From Microbotryum silenes-acaulis (Eukaryota; Basidiomycota; Microbotryomycetes; Microbotryales; Microbotryaceae): a stretch of 64,000 nt of DNA. The stretch spans positions 1 through 64,000 of the forward strand of contig QPFY01000025.1 in assembly GCA_003665825.1 (NCBI GenBank), in the 5' to 3' direction. The notes beneath the pieces are model-generated. The model was not told the origin of the DNA. It did not search any database and saw only the letters and a program-made list of their open reading frames with translations. Below, piece after piece: positions 46,312-59,544 of this stretch (position 1 is its first letter; the number at the start of each line of letters is the position of its first letter). Both the position numbers and the translations under genes were made by a program.

Positions 46312-47561
46312 CTAATACCCATCCTTACCCAGCCGGCCCTGCGGCGAACCATTCTGCTCATAAACGTCCACCGTCCGAGCCGACCTCCGAACCAATTGCC
46401 CGGCTTCGTAGAAGGTGAATACGGCGTAGAGGCCAAGGATGACGTAGCTATAACATATGATCAACTCCCTCGAGTCAACACGGTTTTGAAACCCCTCTCG
46501 ACGCGGAAGAAGCAGCGACGATAAAATAATCAACGTCCACTTCGCTTGGTACTATCACTCACTTATCAAGCGACTTATCCGAGTTGGGATACTTGCTCGG
46601 ACCTTTATCGCCACGAGCCTTGGCAGATTTCTCGACCGAGATGAGGGCGGAGACCTTTAAAGTTCAAAGTGTGCAAGATGGGATCAACGTTTCGGTCAGG
46701 CGTCTAAATTTTTCCGTCACGGCCCCGAGTCTGAGGGCAGAAGAGGAGAAGGCCCCTCGCGGAAAAGATTGACTAACCTTGGCGGCTTGCAAACCCGTCA
46801 CTAGGACCAACACAGAGTTTTTACAAGATAAGGATCAGCTTCATAGACTATAACAGCCGTATCCGAGAGAAGGACTCACGCAAAATCCAATAAACGACCA
46901 AAATCGCCGCGACCCCTTTTCGGTTCTTGTGACCTTTGTAACGCGCCGCGAGCATAACCAATGCGAGCAGGGTCCCGGCGAGGGAGAAGGGTAAGAGACC
47001 GATTCCTGGGGGGGGGGAAGTACGAAACACGATCAAGAAGGGCAAAGGTTTTGGGGGTATGAGTTCTCGACCGTCTCGCACGGCACGTGACCTCCACCTC
47101 TCTAACAATCTCCAAAACACCCATCAACAACAACGCAAACACCGAAACCCCGTACAAGCCCTGTACGATCCTGGCGCCGCACGGACGACTCCTCGTTTCA
47201 ACAATGGCTCTTGATGGCCGACTGAGGGTGAGGAATAAGGGAATTCCGAGGGTGGTGAGGAGCCATGTGGGTAGGGGTACGAGTATGACGTCGGCGAAAC
47301 AAGTTGTCTGGTGGGGATACAGGTGCGGAATGTTAGGTCTGTGTGAAACCAGAGCAGGGGCCCGGGTTTCGCTCAGAGCGCTCGAGCGGTGAAGGGAAGT
47401 AAATGAAAGAGATGAACGGCCGAAATGCGCATTCGCTCTCCGAAACTCAAACGAGACAACTCGAACACCGTCCTCGGGTCCGTACGTATCACTTGCTTCC
47501 CGACCGTAGGCCCAAACCCTCCAATGCGTACAGCGGGATTACACACTCCGATAGGTAACAT
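46312..47561 (-). CDS. Multi-span membrane protein, unrecognised
   Basis: Several exon-sized pieces on the minus strand form a hydrophobic protein. They are MLPIGVCNPAVRIGG (47561), then LVPLPTWLLTTLGIPLFLTL and LYGVSVFALLLMGVLEIV near 47110-47260. LLPFSLAGTLLALVMLAARY and GVAAILVVYWIL follow near 46900-47010. The final exon reads YVILGLYAVFTFYEAGQLVR and ends GSPQGRLGKDGY at 46312. That makes about five predicted transmembrane segments and a basic loop (KGHKNRKG). The pieces are consistent in strand and order, but I did not fix all splice sites. The helices faintly recall the N-terminal TMD0 of ABCC transporters, though no ATPase domain follows. I do not assign a function. Confidence 0.5.
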
Positions 47562-48222
47562 CCTGTCTCAGATCAATGGGGCATAAGGAATAGAAGAGGA
47601 GAGGAACAGAGCGCGGATCGTTCGGAGTTGGTCGAGTGGTCGACTCGTAGTCGAACGATGACGCGACGGAACGATGAAGCGTCGCGTCATCACCTTTCTC
47701 GCGCCTAAAATAGCCACCACGATTTGAAATTCGAGCGGGGGGGAAATTGTAAATTCATTTGCGGCTTTGTCGGTGACGAATGATGGCCTGCCACCTAGTA
47801 CTGGGGACCCTGGCTACCTACATCATACGTCTAAAAACTCCGTAAAAGAAGACGTACACCATGCAAGCTCTCGCGGACGACGGAGTGGAAGAGCCGAATC
47901 GTCACGTGCCTTGTGCCGCGTCGCGAGCAATGCTCCTGTCACGCCAGCGCTTCCGGCGCACCGCGACCTTTGAAGAATCCACGTTATGCTTGTTCTCTCA
48001 TCTCTTTTACCAATAAAAACTGGCCTATATTTAATCTATACATAAAGAGCCAAAATAATATCAACCTGTCCGCCTAACAAACAAAATAGAGGCTTCTAAA
48101 GCATGAAAATCTACCCGAAAAATAAGGTCGTTGTGTGTTCGTCGATAGACCTCTTCTATGATATACTGACCTCGTACCTTTTCTAGTCCGGTCCGCCGAG
48201 ACCCATGACCCATCTCATCCGC
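47562..48222. other. Intergenic, no gene recognised
   Basis: This 661-bp gap is A/T-richer in its right half (about 47995-48180), which would be the 3' untranslated region of the desaturase gene. I found no RNA gene or ORF worth calling. Confidence 0.6.
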
Positions 48223-50417
48223 TCAAATGATCCTCGCGATCGTCAGATCCTTCATCTTCTCCCTCGCGGACCAGCCATGATCGTTCAACCCTCCCTCAAA
48301 AGCCTCCGTCGCATCCCTCTGCTCCTTGCCCTCCCCCAACGCAAACTCCCTCAATACCGCATACCCACCCGGATGATCGTGCGCGTATTTGGTCACATTA
48401 ACCGCAAACCCATTGACGAGGATGACGATCGGAGAACGACTAGACGAGGGGAATGTTTTGGGATCGGCGAGCTTTCGGACGAGTTGAGCGCGCGTCCAGG
48501 TGGGTAAAGGATTTTGTCGAGCGGCCCGGTGTCGTCTTCGGTTCGTCAACGATTGGGACTCGAATCGACCCAGGCTTCGATCGAACAACGCATCGTCCTC
48601 ACCCTCATCCGTACTCGTTCCCGATCCACTAGCACTCGCACTAGCACTCGTATTGATACCCTCGAAGCTCGTCGAGCTCCCTCGATCCTCATCGCTATCC
48701 CCCTCCGCGAAAGTTCCCCAAACCTTGAACGACGACGACTCTTCTTCCCCTTCCCCATCCTCCCCTAAACCTTTGGCAGCCTTCTCCGCCCTCACAGCTA
48801 AAACATGAGCTTTGGCTCTAAGAATCTCGGCCTCGGGCGTCTGATGCATCTTGGGTACCCAAGGCGTCAAAAAGTGCAATGCACAAATGATCCACTTGGA
48901 AGGATCCCAATCGAACGCCCTCGGTCCATTCCTATAATCCCTCGGGAACGCATGGTGGTAATTATGATTCGCTTCTCCTCCTGTGAAGAGCGCGAGGAAA
49001 AAGTTACCGCGAGCGGTGACGTCCTCGGAGTAGGCTTGGTCGCCGAGGTAATGCGCCAACGAGTTGATGCAGAAGGTCGCGTGTTGGATCATGATTCGAG
49101 CAATGACCTGAGGTGAACAGTCGTGATTTTCACGTCAGTACTGGCTTTTCGTCCAAGACAGAGCGCGATGGGAGAGAAGCGGGACTAACTCCACCCCAAA
49201 TATAACCTCCCATCGCATCGCCCCACGTCCACCCGATCAAAGTCGGCATCACCAAACTCAAAAACAGCGTCAAAGGGATATAATACTTGTGTTGGAAGCG
49301 AACAACTGTAATCACCGGTCTGCTCATCAGTCTTGCAGTTTACTTCGCAACTCAGGAGGAAAGCTGACAGACCTGGATCGGCATCGAGATCCTTCTTGTC
49401 GATGAGGCTCATCCTCGGGTAAGTCGGTTTGCGAAAGATCCAACCCATGTGCGAGTGGTACAGTCCTTGTTTAGCGTTGTACCTGTTCAATGTCACAGAG
49501 AAGATTGGGTGAGGATACGTGGCTTAGCTCATGGGAACGGTTGAGACAGCGAAGGAAGGTTCGTCGGCCCGGCCCCAGCCGAAATTACCGATGTGGGGGG
49601 CTCGACACGAACGGACAGGAGAGAGCGGGGGAACAAAGGTCACTTACGGATCGGATTCGGTGTCGGTGAATCGATGGTGCAATCGATGGCGCAGCACCCA
49701 CCATCTGTCATCACAAAATGATTGACGTGAGCTGGTGCAAGTGAGAAGGCTCAAAATTGGGGAGTAGGCTCACTTGATCGAGCCTTGGAAGCCTAGACAG
49801 CCCATGCCGGCGAGTACGACGCGTAGAGGAAAGGCGGCGGTGAAGGAGTGGTGGGACCATAGTCGATGATATCCGATGGTAATTCTGTTTTGGGATTGGT
49901 TTGCAGGTGTCAGCTTGCGGTGCGGCAGTTTGCGGTGCGGCAGTTTGCGGTGCGGCAGTTTGCGGTGCGGCAGCTTGGGAAGTGGCTCCCCACCGCCCCC
50001 TGACTCCAGCCCAAAGTGCCGACTGCCGGGGTGAGGGTGGGCGTGCGAGGGAGGCTTCCGGCGATCGATCGCGGTGTCGGGCCGCACGCTGCGGTGGTGC
50101 TGCTCGCTCTATTCTGGCCGTGTCGACTGACCCGAATGTCGCCAATTGCCAGCTGAGGAAACACAACCTAATCTCAAAAACAAGACCAAGTCAGTAAAGC
50201 CACGAGCGGTTTATGCTCCCGTCACTCGAGCTCGATTCTGAACTGACCACATCGTCGCGGTCCGAAGCTGGTGCCACGGGCTAAGGTAGGTCGCTCCGAC
50301 GAGTGCGAGCACATGCATCGACACGAAGAAGATCGCATTCGACCACCAAATCGGCCCTGGTTCTACGACCGTTGCTGACTTGGGTTGGACCGTCGGGGCC
50401 ATTGTTTTGGAGCTCAT
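48223..50417 (-). CDS. OLE1: Delta-9 acyl-CoA (stearoyl-CoA) desaturase with C-terminal cytochrome b5
   Basis: This ER membrane di-iron enzyme puts the first double bond into palmitoyl- and stearoyl-CoA. Exon 1 (50248-50417) gives MSSKTMAPTV and the first membrane segment. A 21-nt exon 2 (50132-50152) encodes WQLATF. Exon 3 starts at 49884 with ITIGYHRLWSHHSF, the first His box. Box 2 is LRHRLHHRF and box 3 is GEANHNYHHAFP; HATFCINSLAHYLG lies between. After a Ser/Asp-rich linker (SASASASGSGTSTDEGEDD) comes the fused cytochrome b5 domain with heme-binding HDHPGGYAVL and a second His in LNDHGW. The stop is at 48223. Splice phases of the first seven exons all agree. Intron 2 is unusually large (49885-50131) and holds a minisatellite. 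The b5 domain supplies electrons in cis. Confidence 0.95.
49911..49970. repeat. 15-bp tandem repeat, four units, in desaturase intron 2
   Basis: The unit 'cagtttgcggtgcgg' occurs four times in tandem; the first copy has 'cagctt'. It sits inside the 247-nt intron 2 of the desaturase gene. Confidence 0.95.
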
Positions 50418-51007
50418 GGCGCGCCGAGAGTAATAGCTCGCACCAGCGGTCGGAAGGTCGGCGGTCGGCGGTCGGTGGTCGGTGGTCGGTGGTCGGCCGA
50501 GGGTGGAGAGGCAGGAGAGTGAGACGGCCAAATCGACCGACTAGCGAGTGATAGGCGCGCGCCCGATCCCCGTGAAAGTTCAACTTCAAGCTCTCTCCTG
50601 TTCGGACAAGGCAAGGGCTTGAACGGCAAATTATTGGTCGAGATCAGTCAGTGGCCTGAAAAACTAGGCCGATCGCCCTTTTGATTTGAGCACATCCATG
50701 GCTAATCGAGCGGAAATGCACAATTACGGGCCCGCGCGGTCTCGGCCGAGGGCAGGCGCCCGTTTGAGGAGCATACACCCCGAACTGAGCATTACTAAAT
50801 CACGCAGTTCCCACCGGCAGTACTAATAGTGCGGTGCCCCCCACCTTGGCGTCGATGGCTTTCTCGTATCCGACTGCTGCCCCGCCTCTCTGCTCTCTTT
50901 CTTCAACGCTTTTCTGATCCAGCACCAACCTCTAGCGAACTAAAGAGACTCGCATCCGAAAACGGCTGTTGCCTCACCCGCAAGAAGCTGCCTTGCTCGT
51001 CGTCGGG
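50418..51007. promoter_or_regulatory. Divergent promoter of desaturase and tomosyn-like gene, with GGTCGGY repeats
   Basis: Both flanking genes are transcribed away from this 590-bp interval. Just upstream of the desaturase start, about 50456-50496, is a heptamer array of roughly six units of ggtcggc/ggtcggt. The rest shows no recognised element and no gene. Regulation of the desaturase by the array is only a possibility. Confidence 0.5.
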
Positions 51008-54000
51008 ATGTTCTCGTCGCGGTCGCGCAAGGCGAACGAGCTCGTGTCCTCGCTCGACTTTTCCCAGTCCATCGGCCGCGATGCATCCGCCTACGTCCTG
51101 GGTCAACTCGTCGAGCTCGGTCTCGGTAGTGAGCTCACCGCCATCTCGTTCGGTCAGTCGACTCCTTCTCGTGCTCGTGCTTGTCATGGGCTCTCTTGCT
51201 GACCCGACGAAAGCTTGGCGTCGCACCGCCCGGCACAGATCCAGTCCAAGGGCTCCTGGCCGTAGCGACCGAACAAGGTGGCTTACACATCTTTGGAAAA
51301 CCGCCCGTGCACCTCTCATGGGACCTCGGTCGACCGCTCAAGATCAAGCACCTCGCCTTCCGACCTGGTGCCGGGTTCTTCGCCTGCGTCGACCAAAAGG
51401 ACACCTTGCACGTCTTTGATCTCGGCCGAATAGAGAACAACAAACCTTATCGAGATTCGTCGCTGTCCCTTCGTGCCCAAATCACCTGCGTCGAAGCGAG
51501 CCCGAATCATCCTCATCTCCTCCTCGGAGGCAAGGACGGTACCGTCGACGTCTTTGATATCGACCGGGGCGTGCTTGTGCCGACGTCGAGGATTCCCAAC
51601 TGTTGGGTACAGCAGGAAGAGATCCTCCGTCGGTCCGGAGTACCTGATGCGCCATCGAGGCGACACATGTCAGTAGGCGTCTCGGTCCTTGGTCCGTTAC
51701 TCTCTGATCACTGACCTTCCTACTTTACCCTGCTGCCTCTAGTCCCGTCTGCACGGATGTCAAAACCCATCCGTTGGACCTCAACCTCGTTTTGATAGCC
51801 TACGATGGTGGAGTGTCGCTCTATAACCTCGCACAAAAGAGCATTGAGAGGAATTGGGAATGTGAGTACTTGTCGGGGTAAGCTGTCGAGACGGACCGAG
51901 AGCTTACTCGGAAATTGTCTCCGTCGCAGTCGTCATCCCACCCGGAGCCGTAGGAGGAGGTAACGATACCGAAGACACGATATTCTCTGAACGACGACCG
52001 CCTGTGACCTGCCTCGCTTGGCGTCCAGATGGTCAGTGCACAGTACTTTCGTGGTCCAACTTCTCAAAGCTCACCCGCCCTTGCTCGTCATAGGCCTGAT
52101 GTTTGCTGCGGGCCACGAGGATGGATGCATCTCGTTTGCCTGTGTCTCCGACGACAATCCCATCACGATTCGAACTATCGAACGCGATGCGGTCAATAAG
52201 GTGAGCGAGCCAACTCATTTAACTGTGCGGAGACTCGGGCTGACACTCTGAATTACTCTCAGACGACCGAAGAAGATCTGTTCGCTTGGAATGCCAAGAG
52301 TCCCGAAGGTCGTCGACAAACGGCGTGTCGTGAACCCATCTTCCGACTTGCTTGGTCCTCGTTCGAACAAGAGACGATGCTCTCCCGCGCCACTGCCTCG
52401 TTGTCCGGGGCAGCGGCAGCAGCGATGAGCTCATCCGAGATCCCAGATCTGCCGACACCCGATTCGCCCTATACAAAAGGCGAAACGATGCTTACAATCC
52501 TGGGCGGCCTCTTGCCGAAAGACCCACCTGGCATTCATACGCTCGCCTTTCCACCTTATGTCGCGCCGCCCAATGCCGCTTCGGCCTCGTCGAACATCCC
52601 TTACGCCGTCCGGGAAGCGCTCAAAGCCTCGATCGAACCGACCTTTCACCACATCTACCCAACCGACACCCCACCAGAGGATTTTATTCTCCTACCTCGA
52701 TCCTCACCTCACTTCTCACTCTCCCATGACCCCTCGGCGATGATCATTACAACGGGACAAGATCGACGCTTACCCGTCCTCGCTGCGCCCCACGCCTCTC
52801 GAGGGATCGAGGCTTGGTCCTTCCCGCCCGCGCAAGGTCATCCGCGACCGCGACAACTTCGCCTCCCCGCGCAACTGTGTTGGAACGGGCCAGGGACTTG
52901 CGTTTCAGCTCAGCTACTCAATGTCCAGACCCTCGCTTACCGACGGATGCTGCATCAATTTGACATGCGAGATGAAGACTCGGACCGCATTCCGCTCAAG
53001 GGTGGAAGGGCGTTCCCCCGCTTAAGACCCAGTCGAACAGGAATGCGCAACCACGTTCCACTTGACAACCAACCTCGCATTGTCGTGTCTTCGCACGTCG
53101 ACCTCATCGTTCGTTGCTTTGACGTATCTTCTTCGCTCTTACAAGCCGATCGTAACGATGCGCCTTCATCATACGCGTCCACCTCCTCCACACCCGCAGC
53201 GTCAACAGCCGAGCTAAAGCCCCTCCTGACACGAGAATACCCAAGACCGCTAGCTCACCTCGATTTCGACATCAAGGACGTGCTTTTGGATCCGTCGGCG
53301 ACCGGACTCGAGGCGAGTCGGATTTTGAAAGAACGGCCCTGGGAATTGGAGATCATCAAATGCGACTTTGCGGTGCATACGTGTGAATTGGCCGTCGCCT
53401 TGTCGACGGGGGAGATCGTCTTGGCGAGGTGAGTGGACCCATGAGCGACGAAGCCTTGTTTAGATTCAGCTGCTCATTCTTTATCCTCGGATTCAACAAA
53501 GGCTTAATTATGGTGACCTTCGCGATCTCTCGACAATCGAACATGATCGTGCTGATGCCGAAGCCGAGCTAGATGAGACGATCTCGGACGCACTGAATGA
53601 TATGAACGTCAACTCGGTGGAGGCAAATCCGAGCGCCGCCCCTCCGCGTCGAGCATCAACGGTCGATCCTACCCCAAGTCGCCTCCGTAAAGGTTCTGTT
53701 GCATCGGCGTCGTTCGCAGCGCCATCGCGAGATCCGTTAGACTGCTTCATCGACCTCTCGGTCGTACTTGCGCGTCGCCCCGATCGCGACGGTTTCCGTG
53801 CCGTCGGAGCTTTCCTTCTCCCACCACCCAACAGCCTCAAGGCACCCTTCTGCGTCGAGCTCGCCGATATTGGGTTTCTCGCGGCTTCGAGTGGCAACAT
53901 CCTGCTCATTGCCGATTTGCGAGGCCCCGAGGTGCTCTTGTACGACGATCCGACAATTCTGTCGTACGGAAAGAAGGGCAAATCCAAAACCAAACCGGAT

Positions 54001-55189
54001 GCTTCCACCGTGACGTCGTTGAAATGGACCGTCTCGGCGGTTGGAGATGATCATGATCGACAACCACGACTGATCGTCACTCAGGCGTCAGGGACGACGC
54101 GCATCTTTGAGATGGCGAATGTCGCCGGCGGATGGCTCGTCTCCGAAGGTCCCGTTACATTCCAGCATGACAGCGTCAAAAATGCGATTGCTACCTTCGT
54201 GCTTGATCCGTTGGGAAATGAGCTACTCGCCGATCCTCTGAGGCTTCAACAAGCGATGAACCAACAATTTGCTCCTTCGCCCGAGAATGGAGGCTTCTTT
54301 TCTCTCTGGGTCGTTGTAACTCCGATGGTGATCTCGGCCTACTTCAACATCAATGGTCCGCGAACGGCGCAATACGAAGGCGACATGGCTTCAACATTCG
54401 AAAGTGCCACCGTCGTACTCAAAGATGGTTGCCCCGTCCTCATCGCGACGACACGACTTCGTACCGTCGTGGCCTTCTCCCTTCCCAGTCTAACGCAAAT
54501 CACACGCATGTCCTTCGAAGCCGCGATCCACACCGACGTCGGGACCCTCTCCATCGCCCCAGACGGTGACCTCCTCCAGTTCATCGATCCTCTCCACATC
54601 CGTCTGCACACGATAGCCGATATCGGACGCCCGAGTTGTCCGCCCAGTTTGGAGCTTTGGGATCCGACGATTCCCGTCCCGAGTTTGACGAACGCTTTGG
54701 TCGGTGCGGCGTCGAATCTATCGAGTTATTTGTTCGGGTATCAGAAGAAGGTGTATACCGGTTCGGATATGGATGCGATCCGTGAGTCTTTGGGCTGGAG
54801 GGATAACCATTTATTCCACTTGAAGTTGATGTTTGATGCGCAACCCTCCTCCAGTCGGCGGCCCGAACCGTAAACCAGCCCCTGTCCGACGTCGAGCAAC
54901 CTCCGCAACGCCTCTCACCCCGCCCCAATCCTCCGCCCCCTCCCGACCCGCAGCCACTAAATCGCGTCTCTCGTCGAGCCAAAACGAATTCACCACCACG
55001 CAATCCCTGCTCGCCTCCACGACCGAAGCCCTCGAGCGTCGAGGTGAATACATGTCCGCTTTACAGGAGAGGTTAGGTACGATGGCGAATGACGCGGCCA
55101 AATTCGCTGCGGATACGAAGAAGATCGCTCAACAGGAAGCGGCCAAGGGGACCATCAAGTCGGGTTTTACGAGCTTGTTCAATCGGTAG
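51008..55189 (+). CDS. Lgl/Sro7/tomosyn-family WD40 protein
   Basis: This is a large double beta-propeller protein that binds SNAREs and regulates exocytosis and polarity at the plasma membrane. Exon 1 begins MFSSRSRKANELVSSLDFSQ and splices to DPVQGLLAVATEQGGLHIFG, the family's first propeller blade. VHLSWDLGRPLKIKHLAFRP and LLLGGKDGTVDVFDIDRG follow, and then GLMFAAGHEDGCISF. The 52377-53432 and 53602-54790 exons carry the second propeller. A final intron (about 54780-54859) leads to the C-terminal exon, whose last 60 residues form an R-SNARE-like coiled coil: EALERRGEYMSALQERLG, then TMANDAAKFAADTKKI, ending TSLFNR. The Arg of RRGEYM aligns with the SNARE zero layer, so this is closer to tomosyn than to yeast Sro7. 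The start at 51008 fits the family; the frame is open further upstream. Confidence 0.88.
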
Positions 55190-55817
55190 TTTTGGTGGGC
55201 GTGTGTTCGGTGGGGGTGTGGCAGATACCGGCGGGGAATGAGCAAAGTTTCTCTCGGAGTTAGGATTGTGAATGTGGGAGCAAGTTCTTTTCTTACGTTC
55301 AGAGAGATGTCAGATGCTGTAGAATGGTGTGCAAAATAAGCACTTGCAGTAATCCGTTCAAGATTGAGTAACAAGGGCCAGTAAGTCTCTCGGATCCTCA
55401 AAGCCCTCGCAGCTTCAAGTTCAGGCTCAGCACTGTGCCCTCAGGAGCAACAGGCATCGCATCTCATGATGACTTTAATCGACGCTTTTTGATTTTTGCT
55501 TCGCGTTAAATTCCACGTGATAACCACCCGTAGTCAGTCGGGTCGGGTATTAGCGTGACCATGCCTTTTGGAGGTGATTAGCGATCGATTCCACGCGCGT
55601 GGCTCGCTCCCAGAACGCGCCCTCCACGAGACGCGCAATCTGACTCAGGCCTGAAGCTGCAGAAAGTGCGACGTGGCTAGCAGCAACCCAAATGCGCGGC
55701 GCGTCGCCTGTCGCCTCTTTGCTCTTGCCCGCATCTTTGCTCTCACTCCCTCGCTCTCCCTCGCTCTCCCCCAACTCACCCACCACACCACCACCACCCA
55801 CCCACATCCCATAAACC
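55190..55817. promoter_or_regulatory. Intergenic with CT-rich leader of GMD
   Basis: The last 80 bases before the GMD start are almost all C/T ('tcactccctcgctctccctc' and 'cacccaccacaccaccacca'), a common fungal promoter or leader feature of well-expressed genes. The rest contains the 3' region of the tomosyn-like gene; no other gene is supported. Confidence 0.55.
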
Positions 55818-57767
<1,950 letters not shown>

Positions 57768-58364
57768 GCTCCGCCTTGATCCCACATCCCCACCCTTCCT
57801 CTCCAAAAGAACGCATCTCTCTGCAACACCCTGCATTCTTTCCTTTCAACTCCTTAGACGGGAGCGTCGCTCCCATCGGCGCAAGCTTCCATTTTCAAAC
57901 CTCAGCCAACCCACCATCCTTGGCAACTTTCGTCGGGTCATTCCTCTTCCGCTCAGTCAGATTCGAAATGCCGACAGCATTTGATTCCATCCCACTCTTA
58001 TAATCTTCGAAAAATTTCCTTCCACCACCGGCTCTCCCTTTCTTTATCGTCTTCTCCTCAGTCGAGTCTAGGTCCTCTATCTGTTTATTTTTCTCTTTCC
58101 CGCGGTCACCCCCTTTTTTTTGCTCTCTTTATAACATTTTAAAACCAATCTCAGCATCGTTGGTACCCAAATTTGTCTCTGGAACTTTCTCGTGATAAGG
58201 AGACCATAGTCGTGCTTCACAAATCACGATCCATTCGCCGCTGTTCAACCGGCATCGCTCGGGGGTACTTTAAAGAGGATCCCACGGTGTTATTACAACA
58301 AGTCTTGCGCTCAAAGATAACGATCCCACTTTGACCCCCACTCATTCATCACTCGATAGATCGC
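57768..58364. other. Intergenic between convergent GMD and URM1
   Basis: The genes end towards each other, so this interval carries both 3' regions. It is pyrimidine-rich ('tctgtttatttttctctttc', 'cacccccttttttttgctc') with an A/T-rich patch near 58130. No gene is supported. Confidence 0.6.
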
Positions 58365-59088
58365 TCATCCCCCATGAAGCGTCGAAATAAATACGATCTC
58401 ATCCCCATCATCGATCACGTAGTCCAACTCGCCTTCCAATTCCCAGTCCGTCGAATTAATAAGGACGAGAATCCCCGGTCTACTGCAAAGAACTCGGATT
58501 GATGAAGTGAAAAGTGAAAAAAACCAAAATGCAATCAGCGATCCCCAAGACAAAATCAGCGCTCTCTTGCAGTAGGGGTTATTAAAGAAAAGGGACTCAC
58601 ACGCTCTCACCGATACTGAACAATTCGGGCCTAATAGGATCATCCAAAACCTTCCACCTCAAGTACCAAATCAAGTACCTCAAATCCGTCCTCCTACTCT
58701 TCACTTCCCCACCTTGTTCAGTTTCTATTATCGATGAAGTAGAGTCGATAACTTGAGCTGAATTCGACTCGAAGGTCGTTGGTGATGATGATGATGAGGC
58801 TATCGTACAAGGCGGTGGTTGGGTGCTCAAAATCGTCGAATCGTACGTGCTCGGTAAGGTCAACTTTCTCGAAGTTATAGAAGAGAATAAAAGCTCCATT
58901 CCTCCCCTTGGATGAGAAATGGATCGCACGACGATTTCGTAAAGAGATGAACGTCAGCTTGGTTCAGTCGAACTTCGCACCCACACGGAAGGAGAGCTTT
59001 AATGCTAGGTGCTCGAGGGGAGGGGGAGGAAGGTAGAGTCTACGTACCCGAATTCGAGTTGGATCTCTAAAGTGGACGAGTCGGACAT
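58365..59088 (-). CDS. URM1: Ubiquitin-related modifier Urm1 with an internal insertion
   Basis: Three exons (59048-59088, 58601-58906, 58365-58482) join in phase to 154 residues. Urm1 is a sulfur carrier for tRNA wobble-uridine thiolation that can also be conjugated to proteins. The start is [21 protein letters not shown]. The C-terminal half is textbook: [20 protein letters not shown], then [14 protein letters not shown], with the terminal Gly-Gly that is thiocarboxylated by Uba4. Urm1 proteins are normally about 100 residues. Here about 50 Ser/Thr-rich residues are inserted between strand 2 (SRKLTLPS) and the helix ([13 protein letters not shown]), all within exon 2. The insertion continues in frame with no splice signal that would remove it cleanly. 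Confidence 0.92.
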
Positions 59089-59544
59089 TGTTGTTGCTAC
59101 AAGGGAGGCTTTCGAGTAGGCTGTTAGCGGAGGAGGTTGAGAGCGCGTTCAAAATGAGGTTTGCGCCCTCGGCGCATGGACTTGCCGGGGTCATTCGGCT
59201 TCTCCGAGATTCGGTCCGCGATGATCGGTCTCAAAATTTATCGACAGCCGACATTCATCACGATGTTTCGTTGGTCAACTGGTCAACTGCGGCATTTTAA
59301 AGTAAACTTGAGCATTTTTTACCGCTTGCAGTCGACGTTCAGAGTCGAAATTACGTCAAAGACCGACGAGGGAATTCCAATTACAGCTAGGCTAGTGGGG
59401 TATCACAGATGATCTGGTATAATAGATTCCCTTCACCTGATCGCCGCTTCATCCCAGAGTTCATCAGCCTCTTTCCCGATGGGCCAGAATCGTTTTCGGG
59501 GGCGGGGGCCCTTTTCGGCGGTACCGGTGCCGGGGGGTGCGCTT
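59089..59544. other. Intergenic between URM1 and the MITE
   Basis: There is no gene. A G-rich patch near 59490-59540 ('cgggggcgggggccc', 'ccggggggtgc') leads up to the MITE. The presumed URM1 promoter occupies the left part. Confidence 0.6.

Noticed and set aside
48500..48808. Plus-strand Ser-rich ORF opposite the desaturase
   Set aside because: It is antisense to the low-complexity linker between the desaturase and cytochrome b5 domains.
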